Positions 25,404 through 34,360 of a stretch of DNA of 42,435 bases are shown here, piece by piece. Both the position numbers and the translations under genes were made by a program. The stretch is from an uncultured Opitutia bacterium (GTDB taxonomy: Bacteria; Verrucomicrobiota; Verrucomicrobiia; Opitutales; Opitutaceae). The stretch's first letter is position 1. Each line of letters begins with the position of its first letter. Below the pieces are notes generated by a model. It saw only the letters and a list, made by a program, of their open reading frames with translations. It had not been told where the DNA came from and did not search any database. Where the stretch lies: positions 1-42,435 of the forward strand of contig CAJAKX010000335.1 in NCBI GenBank assembly GCA_903940425.1, given 5' to 3'.

Positions 25404-26039
25404 CTACCCGTGGACAAAGGGATTCGTTTCCCGCTCCACGCCGACCGTGGTTTCGGGACCGTGACCGGGATACACCACCGTTTCGTCGGGCAGCGTATAG
25501 ATCTGCTCGCGAATGGAGCGCTCGAGGACTTCGAGGCTGCCCCCCGGCAGGTCGGTACGGCCGACGCTGCTGTGGAAAAGCGCGTCGCCCACGAACGCCG
25601 CCTGCATCGCGGCGAAGTAATACAACACGTTGCCCGGACAATGTCCCGGGACGTGCCGCACCTCGACCGTCTGCCCCAGCGCCGTCCAGCGCTGCCCCTG
25701 CGTCACGAACCCGTCGATTTTCACCGGCCCGAGCCGCACGCCGGGGATCAGAAACATTTCCATGACCTCGGGGCTCTCGATCAGCATCTGGTCGTCGCGG
25801 TGGGCGCGCACCTTCGCGTGGGTCGCCGCCACCACCTCGGCCCCGCCCTGCGTGTGATCCCAGTGGCCGTGCGTCAGCCAAAGCTCCCGGAGGGTGCACT
25901 GCTCCTTCGCCAGGATCGGCTTGATCTGCTCCCAAATGCCGCCCGGCGCGTCGATGAGCACGGCCTCGCTTAACTCCGGCGCGGTCAGCAGGTAGGCGTT
26001 GGTCTGGATCGGACCCGCCGGCCGGACGTGGATGTTCAT
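25404..26039 (-). CDS. MBL-fold metallo-hydrolase (glyoxalase II-like)
   Basis: The 211-residue protein has the metal-binding motif THGHWDHTQG near residues 57-66, then HVPGHCPGN, GDALFHSSVGRTDLPGG and YPGHGPET. These are the conserved metal sites of the glyoxalase II/YcbL branch of the metallo-beta-lactamase fold. It probably hydrolyses a thioester such as S-lactoylglutathione or a related substrate in the cytoplasm. The gene lies 69 bases upstream of ribD on the same strand, so the two may be co-transcribed. The exact substrate is not known. Confidence 0.88.
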   Translation of the reverse strand: MNIHVRPAGPIQTNAYLLTAPELSEAVLIDAPGGIWEQIKPILAKEQCTLRELWLTHGHWDHTQGGAEVVAATHAKVRAHRDDQMLIESPEVMEMFLIPGVRLGPVKIDGFVTQGQRWTALGQTVEVRHVPGHCPGNVLYYFAAMQAAFVGDALFHSSVGRTDLPGGSLEVLERSIREQIYTLPDETVVYPGHGPETTVGVERETNPFVHG

Positions 26040-26304
26040 CCCCGACTAGATGCGTATTACGCGACGCCCGCGCAATCGCGAAGTGTCACGGCCGGCGGTG
26101 ACCGCGCCGGTTTTGGCCTTTGGCCCGCGGCATTCCGGCGTTCCGGACGAAATTTAACCTTCCCTTTACGCCCGCCCTCCGCGCCGGTTAACGTCGATCC
26201 GGCGAAATTACACGTCACGATCCGCGGCTTCTCCGCCGGCCACGATGCTTGTTCCTTCCCTCTTGCCACTCGGCCTTCCGTCTTCTGTCCTCTGATAGCT
26301 GTTC

Positions 26305-29046
26305 ATGACCTCCGCCGACATCCGCCAGAGTTTCCTCGATTTTTTCCAAAAACACGGCCACACGATCGTGCCGTCGGCGTCGCTGCTGCCTGATTCGCCC
26401 GGCCTGCTCTTCACCAACGCCGGCATGAACCAGTTCGTGCCGATCTTCCTCGGCGACCGGCAGCCCGACGTCTCCAAGTGGGCCGGCGTGAAGCCCGGCC
26501 GCGACACCCGCGCGGCCGACACGCAGAAGTGCATCCGCGCCGGCGGCAAGCACAACGACCTCGAGGACGTCGGGTTCGACACCTCCCACCACACCTTCTT
26601 CGAGATGCTCGGCAACTGGTCCTTCGGCGACTACTTCAAGAAGGAGTCGCTCGAATGGGGCTGGAAACTGATCACCAAGGTCTGGGGTATTCCCGCGAAG
26701 CGGCTCTTCGCCACCGTCTACCAGCCCGACAAGACCAAGGGCGATCCGTCTGCGCTGGACCAGGAGGCCTACGACATCTGGGCCGGCATCTTCAAGAAGG
26801 CCGGCCTTGATCCCAAGGTCCACATCCTCACCGGCGGCAAGAAGGACAATTTCTGGATGATGGGCGACACCGGGCCGTGCGGCCCGTGCTCGGAGATCCA
26901 CTTCAACCTCCTGCCCTCCGACGACGAGGCCGCGGGGCGCGCGCTCGTCAACGTCGGGCAACCGCGCTGCATCGAGATCTGGAACCACGTCTTCATCCAG
27001 TTCAATGCCAACGCCGACGGCACCTTCTCGCCGCTCGCCGCCCGGCACATTGACACCGGCTTGGGCTTCGAGCGCGTCGCCGGCATCTGCGCCACGACCA
27101 AGGGATTCAAGGACTTCACGCCGGAGCCGTCGAACTACGCCGCCGACATCTTCGCTCCGCTTTTCGCCAAGATCGCGCAGCTTTCAGGCAAAACCTACAA
27201 GGGCACGGTTCCGACCAAGCGCGAAGGTTTGAGCGAGCAGGAAAATGTCGACATCGCCTTCCGCGTGCTCGCCGACCATGCGCGCTGCGTCTCCTGCGCC
27301 ATTGCCGACGGCATCCTTCCGGGAAACGACGATCGCAACTACGTCGTCCGCCGTATTCTCCGCCGCGGCATTCTGTATGGCACCAAACTTGGGCTCGCCA
27401 CGGGCTTCTTTGAGCAATTGGTCGCTGCGGTGGTCGAATCGCTCGGAAGCGTCTTCCCGGAACTCAAGGAACGCCAAGATACCGTGCGGCGCGTGATCCG
27501 CAGCGAGGAGGAGAACTTTGGGCGGACACTAGAACGGGGACTTCAGATCTTTGAAGGCCACATGGGGTGGCTCCAAAACCCCAACAACTCCGCTTCCAAC
27601 AGGACAATCTTTGAAGGCAAACATGCCTTCGAGCTCCACGACACCTATGGCTTCCCACTCGACATGACACAGCTGCTTGCTGCGGAGCGCGGCCTGACGG
27701 TCGACGTCGACGGTTTTAACGTGGAGATGGAAAAACAACGTGCACGCGGCCGGGCCGCACAAAAAAAGGAGATCATCGTGGCAGCCACCGAAGGCGAGAA
27801 AACGACCGAACAACAGCCGACCAAGTTCCTCGGCTACACACAGCTCACGGCCGAGGCCAAGGTCATCGACGTCGTCAAGTCCGGCAAGGACACCTACCTC
27901 GTCTTCGACCAGACGCCGTTCTACGCCGAGATGGGCGGCCAGGCCGGCGATCACGGCGTGGCCAAGATCGGCAACGAAGCCGTCGCGATTGTCTACACGA
28001 TCAAGGATGACGCCGGGCGCCATCTCCACCGGCTCGCCCCCGCCTGCGCCCTCGACCTTGCCAAGGTCAAGGTCGTCGGTCAGACGGCGACGCTCGCAGT
28101 CTCGCCGTTGAACCGCCGCGCCATCACGCGCCACCACACCGCCGCGCACCTCCTTCACTGGGCGCTGCGCAAGGTGCTGGGCACCCACGTACGCCAGGCC
28201 GGCACGTCGAAGACCAAGACCCGGCTGCGCTTCGATTTCTCCCATTTCGAACAGGTCCGGCCGGACCAGCTCCGCGAGATCGAGCGCCTCGTCAACAGCA
28301 AGGTCCTCGACAACGCCAAGGTCGAGGCCTCCGAGGTCGAGTTCGACAAGAAGCCCGCCGATACCCTCGCCTTCTTCGGCGAGAAGTACGGGAAAATCGT
28401 CCGGGTGGTGGACATCGGGGGCTACAGCCGCGAACTCTGCGGCGGCACGCACGTCGCCACCACCAGCGAGATCGGCCTGGTCAAGATCGTCGCCGAAATG
28501 GCCATCGCCGCCGGCACGCGCCGCATCGAGGCCGTGGCCGGCCAGGCGGCCTGCGACTTTGTGGAGGAGGAGGAAGAGGCGCTTAAGGGAGTCAGCAGCC
28601 AGCTTTCCGCCGGGCCGGTAGACGTGGCCAAGAAAGTTGAAGTGCTCCTGGCTCACCGGGCCGAACTCGAGAAGAAGCTCAAGGCGTTCGAACAGAAAGC
28701 CTCCGCCGGTCTCGCCGACGACCTCGCGGCCAAGGCGGTAACCAAGGACGGACTCAGGTTTGTCTCCGCCGTCGTCACCGCCGACTCACCCGAGGCGCTG
28801 CGCGGTCTCGGCGCGCAGGTGCTGGCCAAACTCGGCGAGGGCGTGGTGCGGCTCGGCGCGTCATTCGGCGAGAAAGCCTCCGTCGTGGCCTTCTGTTCCC
28901 CGGCCGCGATCAAGGCCGGACACCAGGCCGGCAAGATTGTATCCGAACTCTCCGCGAAGCTGGGTGGCAAGGGCGGCGGCAAACCGGATTTCGCCATGGG
29001 CGGTGGGCGCGACGTCACCAGACTCTCCGAGGTGCTGGCCATTTGA
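26305..29046 (+). CDS. alaS: Alanyl-tRNA synthetase
   Basis: The 913-residue protein has the class II catalytic core, with HHTFFEMLGNWSFGDYF near residues 95-111. The editing domain has the zinc-binding HHTAAHLLHW near 612-621 and CGGTH near 712-716, followed by a coiled segment and the C-Ala domain. It charges tRNA-Ala and hydrolyses mischarged Ser- and Gly-tRNA-Ala. It is slightly longer than the usual 870-880 residues. It is divergent from the MBL gene across a 265-base gap in which I see no T-box or other recognisable leader. A REP-like doublet lies 53 bases after its stop codon. Confidence 0.97.
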   Translation: MTSADIRQSFLDFFQKHGHTIVPSASLLPDSPGLLFTNAGMNQFVPIFLGDRQPDVSKWAGVKPGRDTRAADTQKCIRAGGKHNDLEDVGFDTSHHTFFEMLGNWSFGDYFKKESLEWGWKLITKVWGIPAKRLFATVYQPDKTKGDPSALDQEAYDIWAGIFKKAGLDPKVHILTGGKKDNFWMMGDTGPCGPCSEIHFNLLPSDDEAAGRALVNVGQPRCIEIWNHVFIQFNANADGTFSPLAARHIDTGLGFERVAGICATTKGFKDFTPEPSNYAADIFAPLFAKIAQLSGKTYKGTVPTKREGLSEQENVDIAFRVLADHARCVSCAIADGILPGNDDRNYVVRRILRRGILYGTKLGLATGFFEQLVAAVVESLGSVFPELKERQDTVRRVIRSEEENFGRTLERGLQIFEGHMGWLQNPNNSASNRTIFEGKHAFELHDTYGFPLDMTQLLAAERGLTVDVDGFNVEMEKQRARGRAAQKKEIIVAATEGEKTTEQQPTKFLGYTQLTAEAKVIDVVKSGKDTYLVFDQTPFYAEMGGQAGDHGVAKIGNEAVAIVYTIKDDAGRHLHRLAPACALDLAKVKVVGQTATLAVSPLNRRAITRHHTAAHLLHWALRKVLGTHVRQAGTSKTKTRLRFDFSHFEQVRPDQLREIERLVNSKVLDNAKVEASEVEFDKKPADTLAFFGEKYGKIVRVVDIGGYSRELCGGTHVATTSEIGLVKIVAEMAIAAGTRRIEAVAGQAACDFVEEEEEALKGVSSQLSAGPVDVAKKVEVLLAHRAELEKKLKAFEQKASAGLADDLAAKAVTKDGLRFVSAVVTADSPEALRGLGAQVLAKLGEGVVRLGASFGEKASVVAFCSPAAIKAGHQAGKIVSELSAKLGGKGGGKPDFAMGGGRDVTRLSEVLAI

Positions 29047-29099
29047 ACGCCCACGGTGAAGTCCCGCTGCGCGTGGTTCGCGTCGGGGCAGGAAGAAGA

Positions 29100-29164
29100 G
29101 GCGCCGACAGCGCGGCGCCCTCCAGGACATCGCGTTCATTGGAGGGCCCGGCGCCGTCCGGGCC
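29100..29164. repeat. REP-like doublet, TGGAGGG family (heads facing inward)
   Basis: Two units of 25 bases each consist of a TGGAGGG head and a hairpin around a CGCCGT-like loop. The reverse-strand unit at 29100-29124 has stem GGCGCCG/CGGCGCC. The forward unit at 29140-29164 has stem GGCCCGG/CCGGGCC. The stems differ in sequence but stay paired, so structure is conserved over sequence. The heads point toward each other across 15 bases. The GGAG core at the foot of the hairpin is typical of REP elements. The doublet lies between alaS and the transporter gene and could also work as a transcription end. Confidence 0.75.
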
Positions 29165-29189
29165 AGGAAGACTTCGGTGACGTTCCGCC

Positions 29190-30656
29190 ATGACCCCAAA
29201 CACCGACTCCCCGCCCACGCCGCGCTCCACGAAAACGGTCCCGGAGGACAAAATCCCCTTTGCCGCCAAGGCCGCCTACGGCTTTGGCGGCGTGAACGAC
29301 ATCTTCGGGCACTGGCTGTATCCGAATCTCTCGGGCCCGGTTTTCACGATGTATCTCGGCCTTGCGCCGAACCTCGTCGGCACGGTGCTGATGGTCGCGC
29401 GGATGTTCGATGCGTTCACCGACCCCTTGTTTGGCTGGTTGTCGGACAACACCCGTTCGCGGTGGGGCCGGCGGCGGCCCTACATCCTGTTTGGCTCGAT
29501 CGCGGCTGGCATCGCCCTCCCCTGCCTGTTTCTGGCTTCGCGCCACTGGGACGCGTCGGCGCCCTGGATGCACAACCGCCTGTTCTGGTTCATGCTCGTG
29601 TCGCTGTTTCTCTACGCGCCGATCATCAGCCTCTACAACATGCCCTACGGGAGTCTGGGCAGCGAGCTGACGCCCAGCTACCACGAGCGCACGAGCGTGA
29701 TGGCGTTCAAGGCGGTGATCCAGAAAATCTCCGGTGTTTACATGGCCTTCGCGTGGTGGTTCGCGACGCGGCCGATGTTCAACGATCCGGCAACGGGAAA
29801 ACCCGATGTGCTGCGCGGAGTGCAATGGGCGGCAGCCCTGGCCGGTCTGCTCATGATCATGGCCGGCTTCGCCAATTTCTTCTGCGTCAAGGAGCGCTAT
29901 TACGCGAAAGCCGCGCAGCAGCCCAAGACCCGTTTCTGGGCCACGCTGGGACAGACCTTCCAGTCGCGCCCGTTCATCGTGCTGCTGGCGATCGGCGTGT
30001 TCTTTGTGGTTCCGACCACGATGCTCGGCGGCCTCTCGCAGTTCGTCGGCACCTACTATGCGTTCCACGGCGACCAGGCGATCATGTCGTATTATTACGC
30101 CTGGGGCAGCGTCGGCTATCTGGTCTGCGGAATCATGGGGGTCGTCACGGCCGGATGGATCGCGCGTCACCACGGCAAGATCAAGGCGCTGTTGTTCACC
30201 CTGGCCACCGGAATCTTTTCCTTCGGCTCCAGTTGGTGGATGTACCGGCCGGGCAACGGCTGGCTGATCGTCTTGAACACCGCGCTGACCGGTTTCTCGT
30301 CCACGGGCCTCTGGGTCGTGCTGCCTTCGATGTGCGTGGATGTGGTGGACGACGATGAAATCAAGTCGGGGCAGCGTCGCGAGGGTGCTTTCACCTCGTG
30401 GTACTCTTGGGTGGCCAAGTTCGGCATGGCGTTGAGTCTCGGGCTGGCCAACTACCTGCTGGAAGCGGTCGGTTATAGGCAGTCTTTGGGCGGGGCCCAG
30501 ACTCCGGAGACGATCTGGTGGATCCGCTTTTTGTTCGCCTCGATTCCGGTCGCCGCGCTACTGGTGGCGCTCGTTCTGCTCGCCTTCTATCCGCTGAGCG
30601 AGGCGCGGATGCATGCGATCCGGCTCGAACTTGAAGCGAAGCGCGGGAAGGTGTGA
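29190..30656 (+). CDS. GPH-family sugar:cation symporter (MFS)
   Basis: The 488-residue protein has about 12 membrane segments and the family signature near residue 75: DAFTDPLFGWLSDNTRSRWG, followed by RRRPYILFG. This places it in the glycoside-pentoside-hexuronide:cation symporter family, which imports sugars or glycosides with sodium or protons. The start at 29190 lies 25 bases after a REP-like doublet, and another doublet follows the gene. No sugar hydrolase is adjacent, so the substrate cannot be guessed. Confidence 0.88.
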   Translation: MTPNTDSPPTPRSTKTVPEDKIPFAAKAAYGFGGVNDIFGHWLYPNLSGPVFTMYLGLAPNLVGTVLMVARMFDAFTDPLFGWLSDNTRSRWGRRRPYILFGSIAAGIALPCLFLASRHWDASAPWMHNRLFWFMLVSLFLYAPIISLYNMPYGSLGSELTPSYHERTSVMAFKAVIQKISGVYMAFAWWFATRPMFNDPATGKPDVLRGVQWAAALAGLLMIMAGFANFFCVKERYYAKAAQQPKTRFWATLGQTFQSRPFIVLLAIGVFFVVPTTMLGGLSQFVGTYYAFHGDQAIMSYYYAWGSVGYLVCGIMGVVTAGWIARHHGKIKALLFTLATGIFSFGSSWWMYRPGNGWLIVLNTALTGFSSTGLWVVLPSMCVDVVDDDEIKSGQRREGAFTSWYSWVAKFGMALSLGLANYLLEAVGYRQSLGGAQTPETIWWIRFLFASIPVAALLVALVLLAFYPLSEARMHAIRLELEAKRGKV

Positions 30657-30750
30657 GCGGAATTCCGCGCCGGCGAATTCAAAAGCCAGGAAGCCACGAG
30701 GAGCTTGGATCAATTCCATGGACCCTTGGGCGGAATCAGGCAGTTGTAGA

Positions 30751-30819
30751 TGGAGGGCCCGCCGCCATGCGGGCCCGAGGTCGATGGGCAAACCGGGCGA
30801 CACGGCGGTCGTCCCTCCA
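30751..30819. repeat. REP-like doublet, TGGAGGG family (heads facing outward)
   Basis: A forward unit at 30751-30776 has the TGGAGGG head and stem GGGCCCGC/GCGGGCCC. A reverse unit at 30795-30819 has the same head and a stem GGGCGAC/GTCGTCC with one G-T pair. Both share the CGCCGT-like loop with the units at 29100-29164, but here the heads face outward. The doublet lies in the 295-base gap between the transporter and the nitroreductase. No gene is seen in the rest of that gap. Confidence 0.75.
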
Positions 30820-30951
30820 CCCTGCAAGGGAAACCTCAGCCTTGGGCTCAGTCTTGGTTGGACGGGCCTGATTTCCGGAATTGTCTAAATGCCGCCGGCG
30901 CGTTCTGCTGGCAGGTTGCCCGCGGAGCTGTCCCAAATCGCGGGACTTACC

Positions 30952-31464
30952 ATGGAATACTTCGACCTAATTCAAAAACGCTACAGTGTGCGCGCCTACA
31001 AACCCGATCCGGTGGAAGACGCCAAGCTGGCCAAGATCCTCGAAGCCGCCCGCCTGGCCCCGACCGGTGCGAACCGGCAGCCGTTTCAGCTCATCGTCGC
31101 CCACGTCAAAGGTCGCGAGGCCGAATTGCGGCGCGTGTACCACCGGGAATGGTTCACTCAGGCGCCGCTCGTGATCTGCGCCTGTGGCCTTCCGGCCCAG
31201 GGCTGGGTGCGCGGCACGGATGGTTTCAACTGCACGGTGGTGGATGTCACCATCGCCATGGACCACTTGATCCTGGCGGCAACCGACCTGGGGCTGGGCA
31301 CCTGCTGGATCGCCGCCTTCGACGTCGCCGCCGCACGCCGGGTCTTCGGTCTGCCGCCTGGCGTTGAGCCCATCGCCTTGACGCCGCTGGGTTATCCCGC
31401 CGATCAACCCGGTCCCAAGGAGCGCAAGGCGCTGAAGGAATTGGTGCGCTACGAACGGTGGTGA
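30952..31464 (+). CDS. Nitroreductase-family flavoprotein
   Basis: The 170-residue protein starts with YFDLIQKRYSVRAYKPD and has AARLAPTGANRQPFQLIV near residues 34-51, the FMN-binding elements of the nitroreductase family. A GTCWIAAFD segment follows near residue 119. The family reduces nitro compounds, quinones or enones with NAD(P)H, or acts in flavin or cofactor breakdown. It is shorter than typical 200-220 residue members, which is common in the compact subgroup. The ATG at 30952 gives the family N-terminus. An upstream frame from 30889 has no family features. Confidence 0.88.
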   Translation: MEYFDLIQKRYSVRAYKPDPVEDAKLAKILEAARLAPTGANRQPFQLIVAHVKGREAELRRVYHREWFTQAPLVICACGLPAQGWVRGTDGFNCTVVDVTIAMDHLILAATDLGLGTCWIAAFDVAAARRVFGLPPGVEPIALTPLGYPADQPGPKERKALKELVRYERW

Positions 31465-31531
31465 ATTTGCCGATTCCACCGGAATTTCAGCAAGGATCCG
31501 CCTGGGGACGGCTTAACAGCGGAGAAAAACG

Positions 31532-32374
31532 ATGAAGCGAAATCGCAGGAGAGAATGGTTCGACGACGACGCGTTCTGGCGGGAGTTGTACCCGTTCATG
31601 TTTCCGGAGAAACGATTGGCTGGCGCGATCCGGGAGGTGGACCAAGTGCTGGAGCTGACAAAACCCAAGGGGAAGCTGGCCCTTGATCTTTGTTGCGGCC
31701 CCGGCCGCTGCTCGGTGGCCCTCGCGCGGCGGGGATTCTTCGTCACCGGCGTCGACCGAACGAGGTATCTTCTGGCCCAAGCCAGGCGCCGGGCTAGGGC
31801 GGCCAGGGTCAAAATCGAGTGGGTGCGGGCAGATATGCGCGACTTCGTGCGTCCGGGCGCCTTCGATCTGGTGCTGAGCATGTTTACGTCCTTCGGCTAC
31901 TTTGACGACAAGCGCGAGGACCTCACGGTGCTGCAGAATCTGTTCGCCAGCCTCCGCCCGGGCGGCAGGTGCCTCATTGATGTCGTGGGCAAAGAATACC
32001 TCGCGAGGATCTTCCAGCCCACCAAGTCCGAGACCCTGCCCGACGGAACCCGTTTGGTGCAGCGGCACGAGGTTTTTGACGACTGGACCCGCATCCGCAA
32101 CGAGTGGATCCTCCTCCGCAAAGGGCGTGCGAAGAGCTTCAGGTTCCACCACACGGTCTATTCCGGGCAGGAACTGAGGGACCGGATGGAAACGGCCGGT
32201 TTCGTTGACGTGCGACTCTACGGCGACTTGGATGGCGGCGATTACGGAACGAACGCGCAGCGCCTGATTGCCGTCGGCCGAAAGCCGAAGGCACGGAAGG
32301 GGAAGTCAGCCGGCGGCAGAGAAAACCCGCCCGGAGGCCGGGTTCCACCTGGCTCGCTATACGGCGCCGGCTAG
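31532..32374 (+). CDS. Class I SAM-dependent methyltransferase
   Basis: The 280-residue protein has motif I LALDLCCGPGRCSVALA near residues 49-65, an acidic VTGVDRT and the segment ASLRPGGRCLIDV. A GGAG ribosome-binding site lies a few bases upstream of the start. The family fold ends near residue 250. The last 30 residues are rich in Lys, Arg, Gly and Pro and are encoded by DNA that includes the reverse-strand terminator-like hairpin of leuB, so this tail is probably not functional. The gene converges with leuB and the two overlap by 4 bases. The substrate is unknown. Confidence 0.85.
   Translation: MKRNRRREWFDDDAFWRELYPFMFPEKRLAGAIREVDQVLELTKPKGKLALDLCCGPGRCSVALARRGFFVTGVDRTRYLLAQARRRARAARVKIEWVRADMRDFVRPGAFDLVLSMFTSFGYFDDKREDLTVLQNLFASLRPGGRCLIDVVGKEYLARIFQPTKSETLPDGTRLVQRHEVFDDWTRIRNEWILLRKGRAKSFRFHHTVYSGQELRDRMETAGFVDVRLYGDLDGGDYGTNAQRLIAVGRKPKARKGKSAGGRENPPGGRVPPGSLYGAG
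32324..32344 (-). terminator. Reverse-strand terminator-like hairpin after leuB
   Basis: Read on the reverse strand, AACCCG (32344-32339) and CGGGTT (32329-32324) form a GC-rich hairpin around a CGGCCTCCGG-like centre, and a short T-run follows at 32325-32322. It sits about 27 bases after the leuB stop codon, the expected place for a rho-independent terminator. It lies inside the last codons of the convergent methyltransferase gene. Confidence 0.5.
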
Positions 32375-33477
32375 ACCGCCGCCGCCACCAGGTCTCCGAC
32401 TTCCTTCGTGCCGAAGCCCATCTTGCCGGCGGCGAGGGTCTTCAACTTTTCGCGCACGATCTTGATGACGGCGCCTTCGATGGCAGCGGCCATCGCGGTT
32501 TCACCCAAAAAGTCCATCATCATCGCGCCGGCGCAGACGGCGGCCAGCGGGTTGATGACATTCTTGTTCGTGTATTTCGGCGCGCTGCCGCCGATCGGCT
32601 CGAACATTGATGTGCCCTGCGGATTGATGTTGCCGCCGGCGGCGATGCCCATACCGCCCTGAATCATCGCCCCCAGATCGGTGATGATGTCGCCGAACAT
32701 GTTGTCGGTGACGATCACGTCGAACCATTCCGGATTCTTCACGAACCACATCGACGTGGCGTCGACGTGCGCGTAGTCGCGCTTGATATCCGGGTAATCC
32801 TTGGCGCCGATCTCGTGGAACGCGCGCTCCCAGAGGTCGAAAGCAAAAGTCAGCACGTTGGTTTTGCCGCAGAGCATGAGCTGCGCCTTCTGGCCGGTCT
32901 TGACGTCCTCTGGTTTCAATCCTTTCCAGGGTTTTCCCCCGTGGCGCCGGCGGGCGTATTCAAACGCGTACCTGAGGCACCGCTCGACGCCGCGCCGGGT
33001 GTTCACGCTCTCCTGGATCGCAATCTCGTTGGGCGTTCCCTTGAAGGTGAACCCGCCGGAGCCGGTGTAGAGGCCCTCGTTGTTCTCGCGGACGACGACA
33101 AAATCGATGTCCGCGGGTTTCTTGTCCTTGAGGGGGCAGAACCGCTCGTCGTAGAGGCGGACCGGGCGCAGGTTGATGTACTGCTCCATTTCAAAGCGCA
33201 TCCGCAGCAGGATGCCCTTCTCCAAAATTCCCGGCTTGACGTCCGGATGGCCGATGGCGCCCAGGAGGATCGCGGGATATTTGCGCAGCTCGGGGATGGC
33301 ACTGTCGGGCAGCACCTCGCCGGTGCGCAGGTAGCGCTCGCCGCCGAAATCGTAGGGCGTGTAGTTCAATTTGACGCCGAACCTGGGCGCGGCGGCGTCC
33401 AGGACCTTGATGGCCTCGCGCACGACTTCCGGACCGGTGCCGTCGCCTCCAATGACTGCGATATTGTAGCTCTTCAT
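32371..33477 (-). CDS. leuB: 3-isopropylmalate dehydrogenase
   Basis: The 368-residue protein starts with [13 protein letters not shown] and has [13 protein letters not shown], the NAD-side motif [13 protein letters not shown] and a C-terminal [15 protein letters not shown]. These are typical of the isocitrate/isopropylmalate dehydrogenase family. LeuB oxidises and decarboxylates 3-isopropylmalate in leucine synthesis. Tartrate dehydrogenase-like relatives share this branch, so the substrate is likely but not certain. No other leu gene is adjacent. The leader on the reverse strand contains a strong GC-rich hairpin close to the start codon. Confidence 0.85.
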   Translation of the reverse strand: MKSYNIAVIGGDGTGPEVVREAIKVLDAAAPRFGVKLNYTPYDFGGERYLRTGEVLPDSAIPELRKYPAILLGAIGHPDVKPGILEKGILLRMRFEMEQYINLRPVRLYDERFCPLKDKKPADIDFVVVRENNEGLYTGSGGFTFKGTPNEIAIQESVNTRRGVERCLRYAFEYARRRHGGKPWKGLKPEDVKTGQKAQLMLCGKTNVLTFAFDLWERAFHEIGAKDYPDIKRDYAHVDATSMWFVKNPEWFDVIVTDNMFGDIITDLGAMIQGGMGIAAGGNINPQGTSMFEPIGGSAPKYTNKNVINPLAAVCAGAMMMDFLGETAMAAAIEGAVIKIVREKLKTLAAGKMGFGTKEVGDLVAAAV

Positions 33478-33733
33478 TTTAAAATGGATGCCGCCCCGCC
33501 GCTGGCGGAACGGCGGGCGGATGCTACCGGCTTATTCCGGTCGTTCAAGTCCAGAGCGAGCAGGGTGCGCATGAATTTCCGCCCTCATGGTGATCCAGGT
33601 TCGCCTAGAGGGACGAGGCAATGTGCCTGGCATGCAGGAGGCGCGTTTGGGCGCGATGCCAAGGCGCAAGCCGGCGGCGCAAATTTCTGGTGGAAAACCT
33701 GTTCCCGGGCACTAGGCTGAAAAGTCCGCTGCC
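33478..33733. other. 256-base divergent region between leuB and plsY, with leader hairpins
   Basis: Close to the leuB start, 33491-33501 can pair with 33511-33520 in a long GC-rich stem. An alternative small stem, CCGCC/GGCGG at 33496-33500 and 33504-33508, would exclude it. The half near plsY has several small palindromes, such as AGGCA/TGCCT near 33616-33628, but no recognisable gene. Short open frames here have no family features. Confidence 0.4.
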
Positions 33734-34357
33734 ATGCATGCCTGGCCCAACATAGTGCTTGTCGCACTGGCCTACCTCCTGGGGGGATTTTCCCCGGGCT
33801 ACTGGCTGGTGCGCTGGCGCACCGGCCTTGACGTGCGCACCACCGGCAGCGGCGGGACCGGGGCGACGAACGTGGGGCGGGTTTTGGGCCAGGGAGGTTA
33901 TGCCGCGGTGCTCGTCGTTGACGTGGGGAAAGGGGCGCTGGTGGGTGCGGCGGCGCGCGTCATGGGAGTTTCCACCGCGTGGGCCTTTGCCGCGGCTTTT
34001 ATGGTTGTCGCCGGGCATGTCTGGCCCATCTGGCTGGGTTTTCGCGGCGGCAAGGGTGTCGGTCCCTTCATTGGCTCCTGGCTGGTGCTCGCCCCGCTCG
34101 CGTTGGTGCCCAGCCTCGTCCTTGGCCTGCTTTTACTGGCCTGGCTGCGTCGCGTCTCCATCGCGGGACTGTGCAGCCTGATTTTGCTGCCCGCCGCCGC
34201 CTGGTGGGCAACCGGGGCCAGAACTCCCGTCGCCGTCGCCTGTGGCACAATTTCTCTTCTCCTGTGGTCCCATCGTGTTAATCTCCGGAACTTTGCCGAC
34301 GCACGCCTTCAGGACGCCGCGGCCCCTCCAGCGGAACCACCGACGAATTCCCCGTAA
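33734..34357 (+). CDS. plsY: Glycerol-3-phosphate acyltransferase PlsY
   Basis: The 207-residue membrane protein has about five hydrophobic segments and the PlsY motifs GSGGTGATNVGRVLG near residues 37-51 and GHVWPIWLGFRGGKGVG near 95-111. PlsY transfers an acyl group from acyl phosphate to glycerol 3-phosphate, the first step of phospholipid synthesis. Its length is typical. Its stop lies 3 bases before the start of the GNAT-aminotransferase gene, so the two are almost certainly co-transcribed. This ties the fusion protein to lipid metabolism. Confidence 0.92.
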   Translation: MHAWPNIVLVALAYLLGGFSPGYWLVRWRTGLDVRTTGSGGTGATNVGRVLGQGGYAAVLVVDVGKGALVGAAARVMGVSTAWAFAAAFMVVAGHVWPIWLGFRGGKGVGPFIGSWLVLAPLALVPSLVLGLLLLAWLRRVSIAGLCSLILLPAAAWWATGARTPVAVACGTISLLLWSHRVNLRNFADARLQDAAAPPAEPPTNSP

Positions 34358-34360
34358 CCC

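Noticed and set aside
26040-26304. T-box or other riboswitch in front of alaS
   Set aside because: No T-box sequence, specifier loop or terminator/antiterminator pair could be found by eye.
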